Source of the DNA: Wenyingzhuangia aestuarii
Lineage (GTDB): Bacteria > Bacteroidota > Bacteroidia > Flavobacteriales > Flavobacteriaceae
DNA length: 64,000 nucleotides
Reading direction: 5' to 3'
Assembly (NCBI RefSeq): GCF_011927765.1
Contig: NZ_JAATJG010000001.1
Span: forward strand, 397,904 to 461,903
Positions 18,121-28,246 of this stretch are shown one piece after another; position 1 is the first letter of the stretch; each line of letters begins with the position of its first letter. The notes below the pieces were generated by a model, which ran no database searches, was not told the origin of the DNA, and saw nothing but the letters and a program-made list of their open reading frames with translations. The position numbers and the translations under genes are program-made.

Positions 18121-20517
18121 TTATCCAATAATTTGTAATTGGTTAAACTCTTTAGTCACTTCAAAAGTTCTGTGATTAAATTTAAGATCTTCTAAACTAA
18201 CTTCTTCACTATCAATTTTAATAGTTTTCACCTCAAATGGCAATCCTATTAAGTTAATTTTAAAGGTGTCGTAACCAGTAATAAAAGTACCAGATTTATG
18301 TTGTTTAATAGTTAATCTATCTTCTTTACCTGTTAATGTAAAGTGTCTTAAACAATATCTTCCTTTGGTGTAATCATAACCGTCATTAGCATCTTCAAAA
18401 ACATCAGAAGCTTCTTTTCCGTTTTTGTAGTATACATCTAAAGTTAATTGATCAATTTCTTTTTCACCTACGTATTGTTGAACAGGCCAAAGAGGAAGAA
18501 TAGCTCCTTCTTTTACAAAAATAGGCATACTGTCTAAATCAGCATCTACCCATCTTTCGTCTCCACCTTCTACCAATTCGTTGGTCCAGTAGTTAAACCA
18601 ATTTCCATTAGGAATGTACATTCTACGTCCCTTAGAGTTAGGTTCTCCAATAGGACAAGCTAAGATATGTTCTCCACAAAGGAATTCATCTGTTCTATGG
18701 TGTGTTTGTGAATCTTCTTGATCGTATAAAACCAAAGATTTTAACATTGGAATTCCTTCTTCTATATACTTGTAAAAAGTAGTGTATAAGTAAGGTAATA
18801 ATTTGTAACGTAATTCAATAAACTTACGAACTACATCAGTAATTTCTTTACCAAAAGTCCAAGGTTCTTGATCTCCGTGATCTCCTGAAGAGTGCGTTCT
18901 ACAGAATGGGTGGAAAATACCTAACTGAATCCAACGAGCGTATAATTCTCCGTTAGGTTGCTCAGCAAATCCTCCAATATCGGATCCTACAAAAGAGAAT
19001 CCAGACATGGCCATTCTTTGTGCTTGTACGTTTGCAATCCATAAGTGTTCCCAAGTAGCTACGTTGTCTCCTAACCAAGTAGAAGTATAACGTTGTGTAC
19101 CAGAATAAGCAGAACGAGTAATTACAAAAGGTCTTAAAGGGTAGTTGTATTTCTTTAATCCCATGTAGGTGGCTTTCGCCATTTGCATTCCATAAATGTT
19201 ATGTGCTTTTCTATGAGAACAAGGATTTCCGTCATAATCATGACGAACATCATCTGGGAAAGATTTACCAGGAACGTCCATAACAGCAGGTTCGTTCATG
19301 TCATTCCAAACACCTTTTACACCGATGTCTTCAATCAATCCTTGGAATAAGCTAGCCCACCATTCTCTAACCTCTTCACGAGTAAAGTCTGGGAAATAAC
19401 ATTCTCCTGGCCAAACTTTCCCTTTCATATAAGGTCCATCGGCTCTTCTACAGAAGTAATCTTTTTCTAATCCTTCTTTAAATACATCGTATTCTAGATC
19501 TAATTTAATACCTGGATCAATAATAACAACGGTCTTAAATCCATCATCAGCCAATTCCTTCACCATTCTTTTGGGTTCTGGAAAATATTCTTTACTCCAA
19601 GTAAAACAACGGAAACCTTCCATGTAATCAATGTCTAAATAGATAGCATCACAAGGAATCTTTAAATCTCTAAATTTTTGAGTAATTTCTTTTACGTTAG
19701 ATTCTGGATAGTAACTCCATTTACATTGGTGGTATCCTAATGCCCATAAAGGGGGTAATTCTGGAGTACCGGTTAAATTGGTGTAAGAGGCAACTACATC
19801 TTGTAATTTAGGTCCGTAAATAAAGTAGTAATTCATTTCACCACCTTCTGCCCAAAAACTAGTTACGTTTCTTCTCTCAGAACAGAAATCAAAATGAGAT
19901 CTAAAAGAGTTGTCAAAAAAGATTCCGTAGGCTTTTTTGTTTTGGATGGCAGTATAAAAAGGAATGGCTTTGTAAATAGGATCTGTATATCTACCAAAAG
20001 CATAAGAATCTGTAGCCCAGTTTTGGAATCTACGACCTTTTAAGTTTGTATGCTCGGGTTTATCACCTAAACCGTAAAAACTTTCTCCGTTGGGAGAATT
20101 TTTGGTCATTTTAACAATGTTACCTCCTAATTCGTAGCTCTCTTCCCAGTGAAAACCTAATTCGTCTTCACTGATGATAGTTTGGTCAACAGCATCATAA
20201 ATACGAGTTTTAAGATCTGTTTTAGAAATATAACAGATTAATTTAGAGGTGGTAATGATGTATTTTTCAATATCCTCTGTAATTTCTAATTTATTATATC
20301 CTCTTACTGCATCTTTTGAGATAGCGTATGAAAAATCGTTTTCAAATTTTGCACCTGTTGCATATCTAAAACGAAACATACTATCTCTTAAAATGGTCAT
20401 TTGTAAAATAACTCCGTTTTCACAACTGAAGTATAGTGTATCTACATCCTTCTTGAATTCGACTATTTTAGCAGGAAACGCATTTCCTTTATGTTCAATT
20501 TGTTCGTTTAAAATCAT
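18121..20517 (-). CDS. GH31 alpha-glucosidase
   Basis: 798 residues, cytoplasmic (no signal peptide). GH31 landmarks are YHQCKWSYYPE, DAIYLDIDYMEGFRCFTW, the nucleophile Asp near 403 in GVWNDMNEPAV and the acid/base Asp near 512 in SDIGGFAE. The N-terminal galactose mutarotase-like beta-sandwich and the C-terminal beta domains are in the right places. It releases glucose from alpha-1,4 (and possibly alpha-1,6) ends, here presumably of glycogen or maltodextrin. It is the last gene of the glgA-glgC-glgB-GH31 series on the minus strand, after a 201-base gap holding a hairpin. Confidence 0.92.
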   Translation of the reverse strand: MILNEQIEHKGNAFPAKIVEFKKDVDTLYFSCENGVILQMTILRDSMFRFRYATGAKFENDFSYAISKDAVRGYNKLEITEDIEKYIITTSKLICYISKTDLKTRIYDAVDQTIISEDELGFHWEESYELGGNIVKMTKNSPNGESFYGLGDKPEHTNLKGRRFQNWATDSYAFGRYTDPIYKAIPFYTAIQNKKAYGIFFDNSFRSHFDFCSERRNVTSFWAEGGEMNYYFIYGPKLQDVVASYTNLTGTPELPPLWALGYHQCKWSYYPESNVKEITQKFRDLKIPCDAIYLDIDYMEGFRCFTWSKEYFPEPKRMVKELADDGFKTVVIIDPGIKLDLEYDVFKEGLEKDYFCRRADGPYMKGKVWPGECYFPDFTREEVREWWASLFQGLIEDIGVKGVWNDMNEPAVMDVPGKSFPDDVRHDYDGNPCSHRKAHNIYGMQMAKATYMGLKKYNYPLRPFVITRSAYSGTQRYTSTWLGDNVATWEHLWIANVQAQRMAMSGFSFVGSDIGGFAEQPNGELYARWIQLGIFHPFCRTHSSGDHGDQEPWTFGKEITDVVRKFIELRYKLLPYLYTTFYKYIEEGIPMLKSLVLYDQEDSQTHHRTDEFLCGEHILACPIGEPNSKGRRMYIPNGNWFNYWTNELVEGGDERWVDADLDSMPIFVKEGAILPLWPVQQYVGEKEIDQLTLDVYYKNGKEASDVFEDANDGYDYTKGRYCLRHFTLTGKEDRLTIKQHKSGTFITGYDTFKINLIGLPFEVKTIKIDSEEVSLEDLKFNHRTFEVTKEFNQLQIIG

Positions 20518-20678
20518 AAATATCAGTAGTTTATTTCTAGTTTTATGAGTCCAAAATATGAAAAATACTTGGGATAACGTTTCTTCCGAAATTTTTTTAT
20601 GGATTCTCTTTGTGGGCTCGTTAATTTTTAATTATATCTCATTAATTTTAAGGTATTACTGAGATATTTCTAAAAGGA

Positions 20679-20713
20679 ACAAAGCCCTTAATTTTTGATT
20701 TTAAGGGCTTTGT
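20679..20713 (-). terminator. Hairpin after glgB
   Basis: ACAAAGCCCTTAA pairs with TTAAGGGCTTTGT. On the minus strand the T tract after the stem is interrupted (TTTGTTCCTTTT), so it may only partly terminate before the GH31 gene. Confidence 0.6.
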
Positions 20714-20718
20714 AGGGT

Positions 20719-22629
20719 TTATTCAATTTTAAAAATAGTAATTGATAATGGTGGTAAGTTAACTTCTGCTGAGTAATCTTTCCAGTTCCACGGTTTGTCA
20801 GAAATGCTGATTTTTTTACCGTTTTTAATACCGCTTCCTCCGTATTTTTTTAAATCCGAATTAAAAACTTCTTTTAGTTTTCCTTTTCTATGAACTCCTA
20901 TTAAATAGTTTTCTTGAGGGGTTGGTGTATTGTTACAAACAACAACAATATCGTTTTTAGGATCGTGACCTTTTCTAATATAACTTAAAACAGATTTTTC
21001 ACCATCTTCGTGGTTAATCCATTCAAATCCTTCTTGAGAAAAACTTTTTTCGTACAAGGCAGGAGTGTCTTTTAAGAAAGTGTTTAAGTCTTTCATGTAG
21101 GTTTGAACTCCTTTGTGTCCTTTGTCTTCTAAAAGGTGCCAGTCTAAACTTTTGGCATAGCTCCATTCGTTTTCTTGTCCAAATTCGGCCCCCATAAACA
21201 ATAGGTTTCCTCCTGGGTGAGAATACATGTAACCGTATAGCAATCTTAAATTAGCAAGTTTTTGCCATTTGTCTCCAGGCATTCTGGTAATAATAGATCC
21301 TTTTCCGTACACCACTTCATCATGAGATAAAGGCAGCATATATCTTTCTGTAAAGGCATAAGCCATGCTAAACGTAATTTCGTTGTGATGGTGTCTTCTG
21401 TAAATAGGATCTTTTTTAAAGTAACCTAAAGTATCGTGCATCCAACCCATCATCCATTTCATACCAAATCCTAAGCCTCCGTGTTCAACATTACGAGTAA
21501 CGCCTGGAAATGCAGTAGATTCCTCTGCAATGGTTTGAACGCCTGGGAAACTTTGATAGACTTCTGTATTAAAATCTTTTAAGAAAGAAACAGCGGCTAA
21601 GTTTTCGTTTCCTCCAAACTCGTTAGGTTCCCATTCGCCATCTTCTCTAGAATAATCTAAATACAACATAGAGGCTACAGCATCTACACGCAATCCATCA
21701 ATATGATATTTGTCTAACCAGAAACAAGCATTGGAAATTAAGAAAGAACGAATTTCGTTTCTTTCATAATTGAAAATTAAACTCTTCCAGTCTTTGTGAT
21801 ATCCTTTTTTCTTGTCTGGGTGTTCGTATAAGTGAGATCCGTCAAAAAAGCCTAAACCATGTGCGTCTGAAGGAAAGTGTGAGGGTACCCAATCTAAAAT
21901 AACTCCAATGTCATTTTTGTGGAACTCATCAATTAGGTTCATAAATTCTTTGGGATGTCCAAATCTACAACTTGGTGCAAAATAGCCGGTTAATTGATAT
22001 CCCCAAGATTGATCAAAAGGATATTCCATAATAGGCATAAACTCTACATGGGTAAAGTTCATTTCTTTGACATATTTTACCAAAGCAGTTGATGCTTCCC
22101 AATAGCTTAAAGATCGATCGTCTTCTACATTTTTCATCCAAGATTCAAAATGTACTTCGTAAACCGCATAAGGTTTGTCTAAATCGTTTTTTTCTTTACG
22201 ATAATTCATCCAATCCCCATCTTGCCACTCATAACCTTCTAAGTCATAAGTTACCGAAGCTGTTTTAGGTGGGTGTTCTGTATGGTATCCGTAAGGATCA
22301 CATTTTTCAGTAACAATTCCGTTGTTGTTCGAGTGAATTTTATACTTGTAAACTTCACCTGATTTTACATGCGGAATAAATCCTTCCCAGATACCTGAAC
22401 TATCCCATCTTACATTTAAAACATGTTCACTATCGTTCCAATAGTTAAAATCTCCAACAACAGAAACTCTGTTGGCAGTGGGTGCCCATACAGAAAAATA
22501 CATTCCCTCTACACCATCAACAGTGGCAGGATGGGCTCCAAATTTTTCGTATAGTCTATAGTGTTTTCCAGATTTAAATAGATAAATATCAAAGTCTGTA
22601 AAAAGACTATAAGTTTTTACATGATTCAT
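20719..22629 (-). CDS. glgB: 1,4-alpha-glucan branching enzyme
   Basis: 636 residues. An N-terminal CBM48 domain (about 25-120, FSVWAPTANRVSVVGDFNYW) precedes the GH13 barrel with HVEFMPIMEYPFDQSWGYQ, the nucleophile Asp near 315 in GLRVDAVAS, the acid Glu near 368 in IAEES and LSHDEVVYGKGS. It makes alpha-1,6 branches in glycogen. Length fits the shorter one-N-domain class. It is preceded by a strong hairpin that separates it from glgC. Confidence 0.95.
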   Translation of the reverse strand: MNHVKTYSLFTDFDIYLFKSGKHYRLYEKFGAHPATVDGVEGMYFSVWAPTANRVSVVGDFNYWNDSEHVLNVRWDSSGIWEGFIPHVKSGEVYKYKIHSNNNGIVTEKCDPYGYHTEHPPKTASVTYDLEGYEWQDGDWMNYRKEKNDLDKPYAVYEVHFESWMKNVEDDRSLSYWEASTALVKYVKEMNFTHVEFMPIMEYPFDQSWGYQLTGYFAPSCRFGHPKEFMNLIDEFHKNDIGVILDWVPSHFPSDAHGLGFFDGSHLYEHPDKKKGYHKDWKSLIFNYERNEIRSFLISNACFWLDKYHIDGLRVDAVASMLYLDYSREDGEWEPNEFGGNENLAAVSFLKDFNTEVYQSFPGVQTIAEESTAFPGVTRNVEHGGLGFGMKWMMGWMHDTLGYFKKDPIYRRHHHNEITFSMAYAFTERYMLPLSHDEVVYGKGSIITRMPGDKWQKLANLRLLYGYMYSHPGGNLLFMGAEFGQENEWSYAKSLDWHLLEDKGHKGVQTYMKDLNTFLKDTPALYEKSFSQEGFEWINHEDGEKSVLSYIRKGHDPKNDIVVVCNNTPTPQENYLIGVHRKGKLKEVFNSDLKKYGGSGIKNGKKISISDKPWNWKDYSAEVNLPPLSITIFKIE

Positions 22630-22649
22630 ATGTTAAGTGTTATGTAGTT

Positions 22650-22682
22650 AAAAATACACCCAAGTAGAAATACTTGGGTGTA
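22650..22682 (-). terminator. Intra-operon terminator/attenuator hairpin between glgC and glgB
   Basis: On the minus strand TACACCCAAGTA, a four-base loop, TACTTGGGTGTA, then TTTTT. Twelve perfect pairs plus a U run make a classical intrinsic terminator inside an otherwise continuous operon. Confidence 0.75.
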
Positions 22683-22702
22683 AGATGTATGTGGTTTTGT
22701 TA

Positions 22703-23974
22703 TTAAATGATGCTAGTTCCGCTAGGGACAACAACACCACTTTTGATGACTACAATACCATTTCTTACGGTGTATAAGTCTGTTTCGGTATCTTCTAAAT
22801 GATCTCCACCATTAATTTTAACATCATCTCCAATGGATGAGTTTTTATCTATAATACAGTTGTTAATATAACAACGTTCACCAATTCCTTTTAACGGAAT
22901 GTTGTTGTATACCTTATGAGCAATTTCATCGGCACCTTCGTATTTATCGTTACCCATTACATAACAATTAGAAATAGTTGTACCTACCCCAATTCTTGCA
23001 CGAATACCAATTATGGTTCTTTGGATTCTACTAGCATTGATAATTCCACCTTCTGCAATTAAGGTTTTTTCTAAAGTAGTTCCTGATATTTTTGTTGGAG
23101 GTAAAAAACGAGGACGAGTTAATACATTGGTGTCGTTTCCAAACAAATCAAATTGTGGAATGTCGTCTGTAAGCCCTAAGTTGGCCTCAAAGAAAGAACC
23201 AATGGTTCCAATATCTGTCCAATATCCTTCGTATTGATAACTAGAAACTTTATGGCTTGAAATAGATTGAGGAATAATTTCCCCTCCAAAATCCATGGTT
23301 TCTTTGTTTTTCATTAATTCAATTAACAGCTCTCTGTTAAAAATATAAATACCCATAGAAGCTAAATATTCTCTTCCTTGAGATTTCATTTCATCTGTAA
23401 CATCAGAAGACCATTCGCTTAATTCTTCAGAAGATGGTTTTTCTACAAATGCAGTAATGTCTTGGTTCTCATCTGTTTTTAAAATTCCAAACCCAGTAGC
23501 ATCTTTAGCATTTACAGGTAGAGTTGCTATGGTAATGTCTGCATTGCTTTTCTGATGGGTTTTAACCATTTTGTTAAAATCCATTTGATACAATTGATCC
23601 CCAGAAAGAATCAAAGCATAATCCCAATCATGAGCTAAAAAGTGTTGCATAGATTGCCTTACAGCATCAGCAGTTCCTTGGAACCATCCATCGTTTTCAG
23701 GAGTTTGTTCTGCGGCTAAAATGTCTACAAAAGCACCTGAAAAATTTCCAAAAGTATAAGTGTTTTTAATGTGTTTGTTTAGAGATGCAGAATTAAATTG
23801 AGTAAGTACAAAAATTCTATCAATCTCAGAATGTAAACAGTTAGAAATCGGGATATCTACTAACCTGTATTTACCCGCAATAGGTACGGCAGGTTTAGAC
23901 CTTGTAGATGTTAGGGGTTTTAATCTTGATCCTTGTCCTCCTCCTAAAATGATTCCTAATACTTTCTTCTTCAT
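22703..23974 (-). CDS. glgC: Glucose-1-phosphate adenylyltransferase
   Basis: 423 residues from the ATG at 23974 (MKKKVLGIILGGGQGSRL); the open frame continues 23 codons further into glgA but begins there with TTG, so this ATG is the start. The nucleotidyltransferase signature GGGQGSRLKPLTSTRSKPA and the substrate loop YRLVDIPISNC are at the N terminus. A left-handed beta-helix (about 290-423) follows. It makes ADP-glucose for GlgA and is the usual control point of glycogen synthesis. Its start lies five bases after the glgA stop. Confidence 0.95.
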   Translation of the reverse strand: MKKKVLGIILGGGQGSRLKPLTSTRSKPAVPIAGKYRLVDIPISNCLHSEIDRIFVLTQFNSASLNKHIKNTYTFGNFSGAFVDILAAEQTPENDGWFQGTADAVRQSMQHFLAHDWDYALILSGDQLYQMDFNKMVKTHQKSNADITIATLPVNAKDATGFGILKTDENQDITAFVEKPSSEELSEWSSDVTDEMKSQGREYLASMGIYIFNRELLIELMKNKETMDFGGEIIPQSISSHKVSSYQYEGYWTDIGTIGSFFEANLGLTDDIPQFDLFGNDTNVLTRPRFLPPTKISGTTLEKTLIAEGGIINASRIQRTIIGIRARIGVGTTISNCYVMGNDKYEGADEIAHKVYNNIPLKGIGERCYINNCIIDKNSSIGDDVKINGGDHLEDTETDLYTVRNGIVVIKSGVVVPSGTSII

Positions 23975-23978
23975 GTTA

Positions 23979-25397
23979 TTATTGTGATATAAGGTTATAT
24001 AATTCGATGTATTCAGTTGCTGAGTTTTCCCATGAGTTGTCAATTTTCATGATCTCTTTTCTAATGCGTTTAAATTCCGCAGTAGTGTTGTATAGTTTGT
24101 TGGCACGGGTAATGGCTAACGCAACATCATCTACAGATACATGTTCGTGTCTAATTCCAAAACCACCTTTTTCACCAATATCTTTCACTGTATCTTTCAA
24201 ACCTCCAGTAGTTCTAACTACAGGAATGGTTCCATATCTTAAAGCATATAATTGATTCAAACCACAAGGTTCAAAACGAGAAGGCATAATTAAAAAGTCT
24301 GCCCCTGCATATATCAAATGTGATAATTCTTCATCGTAACCTATAAAAGTATTGTATCTTCCTGGGTATTTTTCTTTTAATTCGTTTAGTAAAAATTCTG
24401 CGTGAGGATCACCAGAACCCAAAACCAATCCGTTAATATCGTTAGCATCTAAAGCTCTATCAAATATTCCAGCCATAATATCGGCTCCTTTTTGATAAAC
24501 CAATCGACCAATAAAAGCGACTAATGGTTTTTCTGGATCTAAGTCAAACTTTTCACAAATAACTTGCTTGTTTGCTTTTTTTCCAGCTTCTACTGTTTTT
24601 ACATTAAAGTTTTTAGAGATCATTTTATCTGTTGATGGATTCCAAACATCGGCATCAATACCGTTTAAGATTCCTACAGATTTTTCTCTTTCAGTGTCAA
24701 ACAACCAATCTAATCCGGTTGCTGCATAAGGCAATTCGTTCATGTAGTTTGGAGAAACCGTAGTGTATCTCCAACAAGCTTTAATTGCGGCTGCCATTGG
24801 GTTGATGGCATAGTCCCATTCTAATATTCCAGATTGTTCTAAATCATATTCTGGTAAGTATGATAATTTTTCGAAAGAAAATTCTCCCTGATATTGTGCA
24901 TTGTGAATAGTGAAAATAGTAGGCACACTACGCATAGATTGATACTTAACACACTGCGTTAGCATAAAAGGAATTAATCCTGTGTGATGATCGTGACAAT
25001 GAATAATTTTAGGAGCTTGTGCAAATTGTAAAATCCAATCTAACACTACTTTTTGAAAAGCAATAAAACGCTCAGTGTCGTCTTCATAACCATATACATT
25101 TTCTCGGTCTAACAAGCCTTCAATTTGTACTTGATAAAGATGGTAACCCAACTCTTCAAAACTCTTTTCAACTCTATAAACTTTAGCTTTGTATTTGTTT
25201 TTGGCTAAATCTACTTTACACCTAAAATCAGTTTTGTATTTAGCTGTTTTGGCATACTTGTTGTCATAAAATGGCATAACAACAGCAGCCTCATATCCTA
25301 AATTGGTTTGATATTTAGGAAGTGCTCCTACAACGTCTGCAAGTCCACCTACTTTAGCGGCTGGATAACATTCGGCACTTACGTGTATTACTTTCAT
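23979..25397 (-). CDS. glgA: Glycogen synthase (ADP-glucose), GT5
   Basis: 472 residues. The ADP-glucose binding motif KVGGLADVVGALPK is near 16-29, followed by HDHHTGLIPF, PTIFTIHNAQYQGEF, FIGRLVYQKGAD and the C-terminal nucleotide-site segment MPSRFEPCGLNQLYALRYGT. It elongates glycogen with alpha-1,4 glucosyl units in the cytoplasm. It is the first gene of the glycogen operon. No clear TAnnTTTG element was seen upstream. Confidence 0.95.
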   Translation of the reverse strand: MKVIHVSAECYPAAKVGGLADVVGALPKYQTNLGYEAAVVMPFYDNKYAKTAKYKTDFRCKVDLAKNKYKAKVYRVEKSFEELGYHLYQVQIEGLLDRENVYGYEDDTERFIAFQKVVLDWILQFAQAPKIIHCHDHHTGLIPFMLTQCVKYQSMRSVPTIFTIHNAQYQGEFSFEKLSYLPEYDLEQSGILEWDYAINPMAAAIKACWRYTTVSPNYMNELPYAATGLDWLFDTEREKSVGILNGIDADVWNPSTDKMISKNFNVKTVEAGKKANKQVICEKFDLDPEKPLVAFIGRLVYQKGADIMAGIFDRALDANDINGLVLGSGDPHAEFLLNELKEKYPGRYNTFIGYDEELSHLIYAGADFLIMPSRFEPCGLNQLYALRYGTIPVVRTTGGLKDTVKDIGEKGGFGIRHEHVSVDDVALAITRANKLYNTTAEFKRIRKEIMKIDNSWENSATEYIELYNLISQ

Positions 25398-25530
25398 ATT
25401 GATTATTTTAATTCACTCCTTAAACTTAATAAAAATATTCGTTAACATATATTAATAAGAGGATAAATTGCTAAAAAAACAATACGGTATATACGGGTAG
25501 TTTTACTGATGAAACGCAGAAAATGGGTGT

Positions 25531-25563
25531 AAAAAAAAAGACCTTGCTAGGCAAGGTCTTTGA
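25531..25563 (-). terminator. lepA terminator
   Basis: The minus strand reads CAAAGACCTTGCCTAGCAAG then GTC and nine T residues: an 8-10 bp stem followed by a long T run, just after the lepA stop. Confidence 0.92.
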
Positions 25564-25566
25564 TAC

Positions 25567-27363
25567 TTAGTCGTTTAGTTTTAAAACGGCCATAAATGCT
25601 TCTTGAGGTATTTCTACATTACCTACTTGTCTCATACGTTTTTTTCCTTTCTTTTGCTTCTCCAAAAGTTTACGTTTACGTGAAATATCACCTCCGTAAC
25701 ATTTTGCAGTTACATCTTTACGTAAGGCTTTAGTGGTCTCTCTAGAGATAATTTTAGCTCCAATAGCCGCTTGAATTGGAATATCAAATTGTTGACGAGG
25801 AATTAATTCTTTTAATTTCTCACACATTTTTTTACCAATATGGTGTGCGTTGTCTGCGTGAATTAAAGCAGATAGTGCATCTACAGAACTTCCGTTTAAT
25901 AAAATATCAACTTTTACCAGTTTAGAGGTTCTCATTCCTGTAGGGTGGTAGTCAAAAGAAGCGTATCCTTTAGATACTGTTTTTAAACGATCGTAAAAGT
26001 CAAAAACAATTTCTGCCAAAGGCATGTCAAAAATCAATTCAACTCTTTCTGGAGTTAAATAAGTCTGATTGACAATTTCTCCTCTTTTTTCAATACACAA
26101 GCTCATTACTTGTCCAACAAAGTTAGACTTGGTAATAATAGAAGCTCTAATATAAGGCTCTTCCACTCTGTCCATACTAGAGGGGTCAGGTAAATCCGTA
26201 GGGTTGTTCACTAAAACAACAGCCTCTGGGTTCTTTTTGGTAAAGGCATGGTAAGATACGTTAGGTACAGTCGTAATAACAGTCATGTCAAACTCACGCT
26301 CTAAACGTTCCTGAATAATTTCCATGTGTAACATTCCTAAGAATCCACATCGGAAACCAAAGCCTAAAGCCGCAGAACTTTCTGGTTGAAAGACAAGAGA
26401 AGCATCGTTCAATTGTAATTTCTCCATAGAGTTTCTTAACTCTTCGTAATCTTCGGTGTCTACAGGATAGATACCTGCATAAACCATTGGTTTTACATTT
26501 TCAAATCCATCAATTCTTTCAGCAGTTGGGTTCACCAAGCTGGTAATGGTATCTCCTACTTTTACTTCGGATGCTGTCTTAATTCCGGTAATTAAATAAC
26601 CTACATCTCCCGTTTTAATTTCTTTTTTAGGACTTTGTCTCAAGTTTAAGGTACCTACTTCATCAGCAAAGTAATCTTTACCGGTGGCCATAAACTTAAT
26701 TTTTTCTCCTTTTTTAATAGAACCATCAAGAATTCTAAAGTAAGTTTCGATTCCTCTGTACGAGTTGTAAACAGAATCAAAAATTAAAGCTTTTAAAGGA
26801 GCTTCTGGATCTCCTTTTGGAGCAGGAACTCTTTCTATAATAGCTTTTAAAATATTTTCTACTCCAAAACCTGTTTTTCCACTTGCGTGAATTACATCTT
26901 CGGGTTCACATCCTAAAAGGTCTACAATATCATCAGTAACTTCTTCTGGATTGGCACTTGGCAAATCAACCTTGTTTAAAACAGGAATAATTTCCAAATC
27001 GTTTTCTAAGGCTAAATATAGGTTAGAAATAGTTTGCGCTTGTATGCTTTGAGCAGCATCTACAATTAGTAAAGCTCCTTCACAAGCAGCAATAGATCTA
27101 GAAACTTCGTAAGAAAAATCTACGTGTCCCGGAGTGTCAATAAGGTTTAAAACGTAGTCTTCTCCTTCGTAATGGTAGTCCATTTGAATGGCATGAGACT
27201 TAATGGTAATTCCACGTTCTCTTTCCAAATCCATATTGTCTAACAGTTGGGCTTGTTCCTCTCTTTGAGTTACAGCTCCTGTAAAACCTAATAACCTATC
27301 GGCTAAAGTACTTTTACCGTGGTCAATATGTGCAATTATGCAAAAGTTTCTTATGTTCTTCAT
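25567..27363 (-). CDS. lepA: Elongation factor 4 (back-translocase) LepA
   Basis: 598 residues, the standard length. GTPase motifs are G1 [17 protein letters not shown]3 DTPGHVDF and G4 NKVDLP. The LepA-specific C-terminal domain (about 490-598) with [20 protein letters not shown] is intact. It is a ribosome-associated translation factor. It is a single gene, with its own -7 element upstream and a strong terminator downstream. Confidence 0.97.
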   Translation of the reverse strand: MKNIRNFCIIAHIDHGKSTLADRLLGFTGAVTQREEQAQLLDNMDLERERGITIKSHAIQMDYHYEGEDYVLNLIDTPGHVDFSYEVSRSIAACEGALLIVDAAQSIQAQTISNLYLALENDLEIIPVLNKVDLPSANPEEVTDDIVDLLGCEPEDVIHASGKTGFGVENILKAIIERVPAPKGDPEAPLKALIFDSVYNSYRGIETYFRILDGSIKKGEKIKFMATGKDYFADEVGTLNLRQSPKKEIKTGDVGYLITGIKTASEVKVGDTITSLVNPTAERIDGFENVKPMVYAGIYPVDTEDYEELRNSMEKLQLNDASLVFQPESSAALGFGFRCGFLGMLHMEIIQERLEREFDMTVITTVPNVSYHAFTKKNPEAVVLVNNPTDLPDPSSMDRVEEPYIRASIITKSNFVGQVMSLCIEKRGEIVNQTYLTPERVELIFDMPLAEIVFDFYDRLKTVSKGYASFDYHPTGMRTSKLVKVDILLNGSSVDALSALIHADNAHHIGKKMCEKLKELIPRQQFDIPIQAAIGAKIISRETTKALRKDVTAKCYGGDISRKRKLLEKQKKGKKRMRQVGNVEIPQEAFMAVLKLND

Positions 27364-27393
27364 CTATCCTTAAATACTAGCTTGTTCAACGTG

Positions 27394-27401
27394 CAAATAT
27401 A
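27394..27401 (-). promoter_or_regulatory. -7 element (TAnnTTTG) for lepA
   Basis: The minus strand reads TATATTTG 31 bases before the lepA ATG. No -33 box at standard spacing. Confidence 0.4.
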
Positions 27402-27510
27402 TAGTATTCAAACGGGATATTAATCTCTTAAAAATAAATTAGCAAATAAGCGTAAAGTATATTGTAATTTAGCTACTAATAAGTTCAATTAATTAAAACA
27501 AAATAGAGTT

Positions 27511-28029
27511 ATGAAAAAAATAATCGCATTCGCAATGCTATTGGGGAGTTTAACAGTAACAGCTCAAAAAATTAAACCTTTAGATGTGAGTCCTATGGAT
27601 GCCTTATCGTATCCGTTGAGTTACAAAACTTCTGATAAAGTAGTAAAAATCATTTACAGTAGACCTCAATTAAAAGATAGAAAAGTAGAAGATTTAGCCG
27701 TTCCTGGTAAAATTTGGAGAACAGGTGCAAATGAGGCTACAGAAATTAGTTTTTACAAAGATGTGGTTTTTGGAGGGAAAAAAGTAAAAGCAGGAACCTA
27801 TTCTTTATTTACCATTCCAAATGAAAAAGAATGGACGGTGATTCTAAATAAAGATTTAAATGTTTGGGGAGCTTATTCTTACAAACAAGAAAACGATGTG
27901 CTAAGAGTAAAAGCAAAGGTTTCTAAGAATGATGAAAATGTAGAGGCTTTTACCATGGCTTTTGATAAAGATATGAACTTATACATGGCATGGGGAAAAA
28001 CGTTGGTTACCTTGGCTATGAGTGAATAA
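27511..28029 (+). CDS. DUF2911 secreted protein
   Basis: 172 residues with a signal peptide (MKKIIAFAMLLGSLTVTAQ). The DUF2911 core follows, with IIYSRPQLKDRKV, WRTGANEATEISF and AGTYSLFTIPNEKEWTVILN. The family is common in Bacteroidota and predicted to be periplasmic; its function is not known. It is a single gene with a TAATTTAG sequence upstream that only partly matches the -7 consensus, and with a good terminator after it. Confidence 0.85.
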   Translation: MKKIIAFAMLLGSLTVTAQKIKPLDVSPMDALSYPLSYKTSDKVVKIIYSRPQLKDRKVEDLAVPGKIWRTGANEATEISFYKDVVFGGKKVKAGTYSLFTIPNEKEWTVILNKDLNVWGAYSYKQENDVLRVKAKVSKNDENVEAFTMAFDKDMNLYMAWGKTLVTLAMSE

Positions 28030-28051
28030 TTAAGTAAAGAAATTGATAACC

Positions 28052-28082
28052 AAAAAACAGCAAGTAAAATTGCTGTTTTTTT
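28052..28082 (+). terminator. Terminator of the DUF2911 gene
   Basis: AAAAAACAGCAA pairs with TTGCTGTTTTTTT around a short loop. Confidence 0.85.
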
Positions 28083-28151
28083 ATGCTTAAATTTTAGCGA
28101 GATGATAACTTTCAACTCTCGTTTAAGAACTGTATTTTTGCTACTCAAAAT

Positions 28152-28242
28152 AGCAGTTAGCCTTTAGTTGTTAGTCTCTGTCTTTTAGCAATGTTGCAAA
28201 AAAGGGAACGAGCAAGAGCTAAAAGCCAATAGCGAATAGCTA
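28152..28242. repeat. Intergenic repeat-like DNA upstream of leuS
   Basis: AGCAGTTAGCCTTTAGTTGT at 28152 and GCTAAAAGCCAATAGCGAAT at 28218 are two facing GCTAA/TTAGC-rich stretches. The style matches short mosaic repeats scattered between genes in Flavobacteriaceae. The second ends four bases before the leuS ATG, so it occupies the whole leader. Confidence 0.45.
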
Positions 28243-28246
28243 AAAA

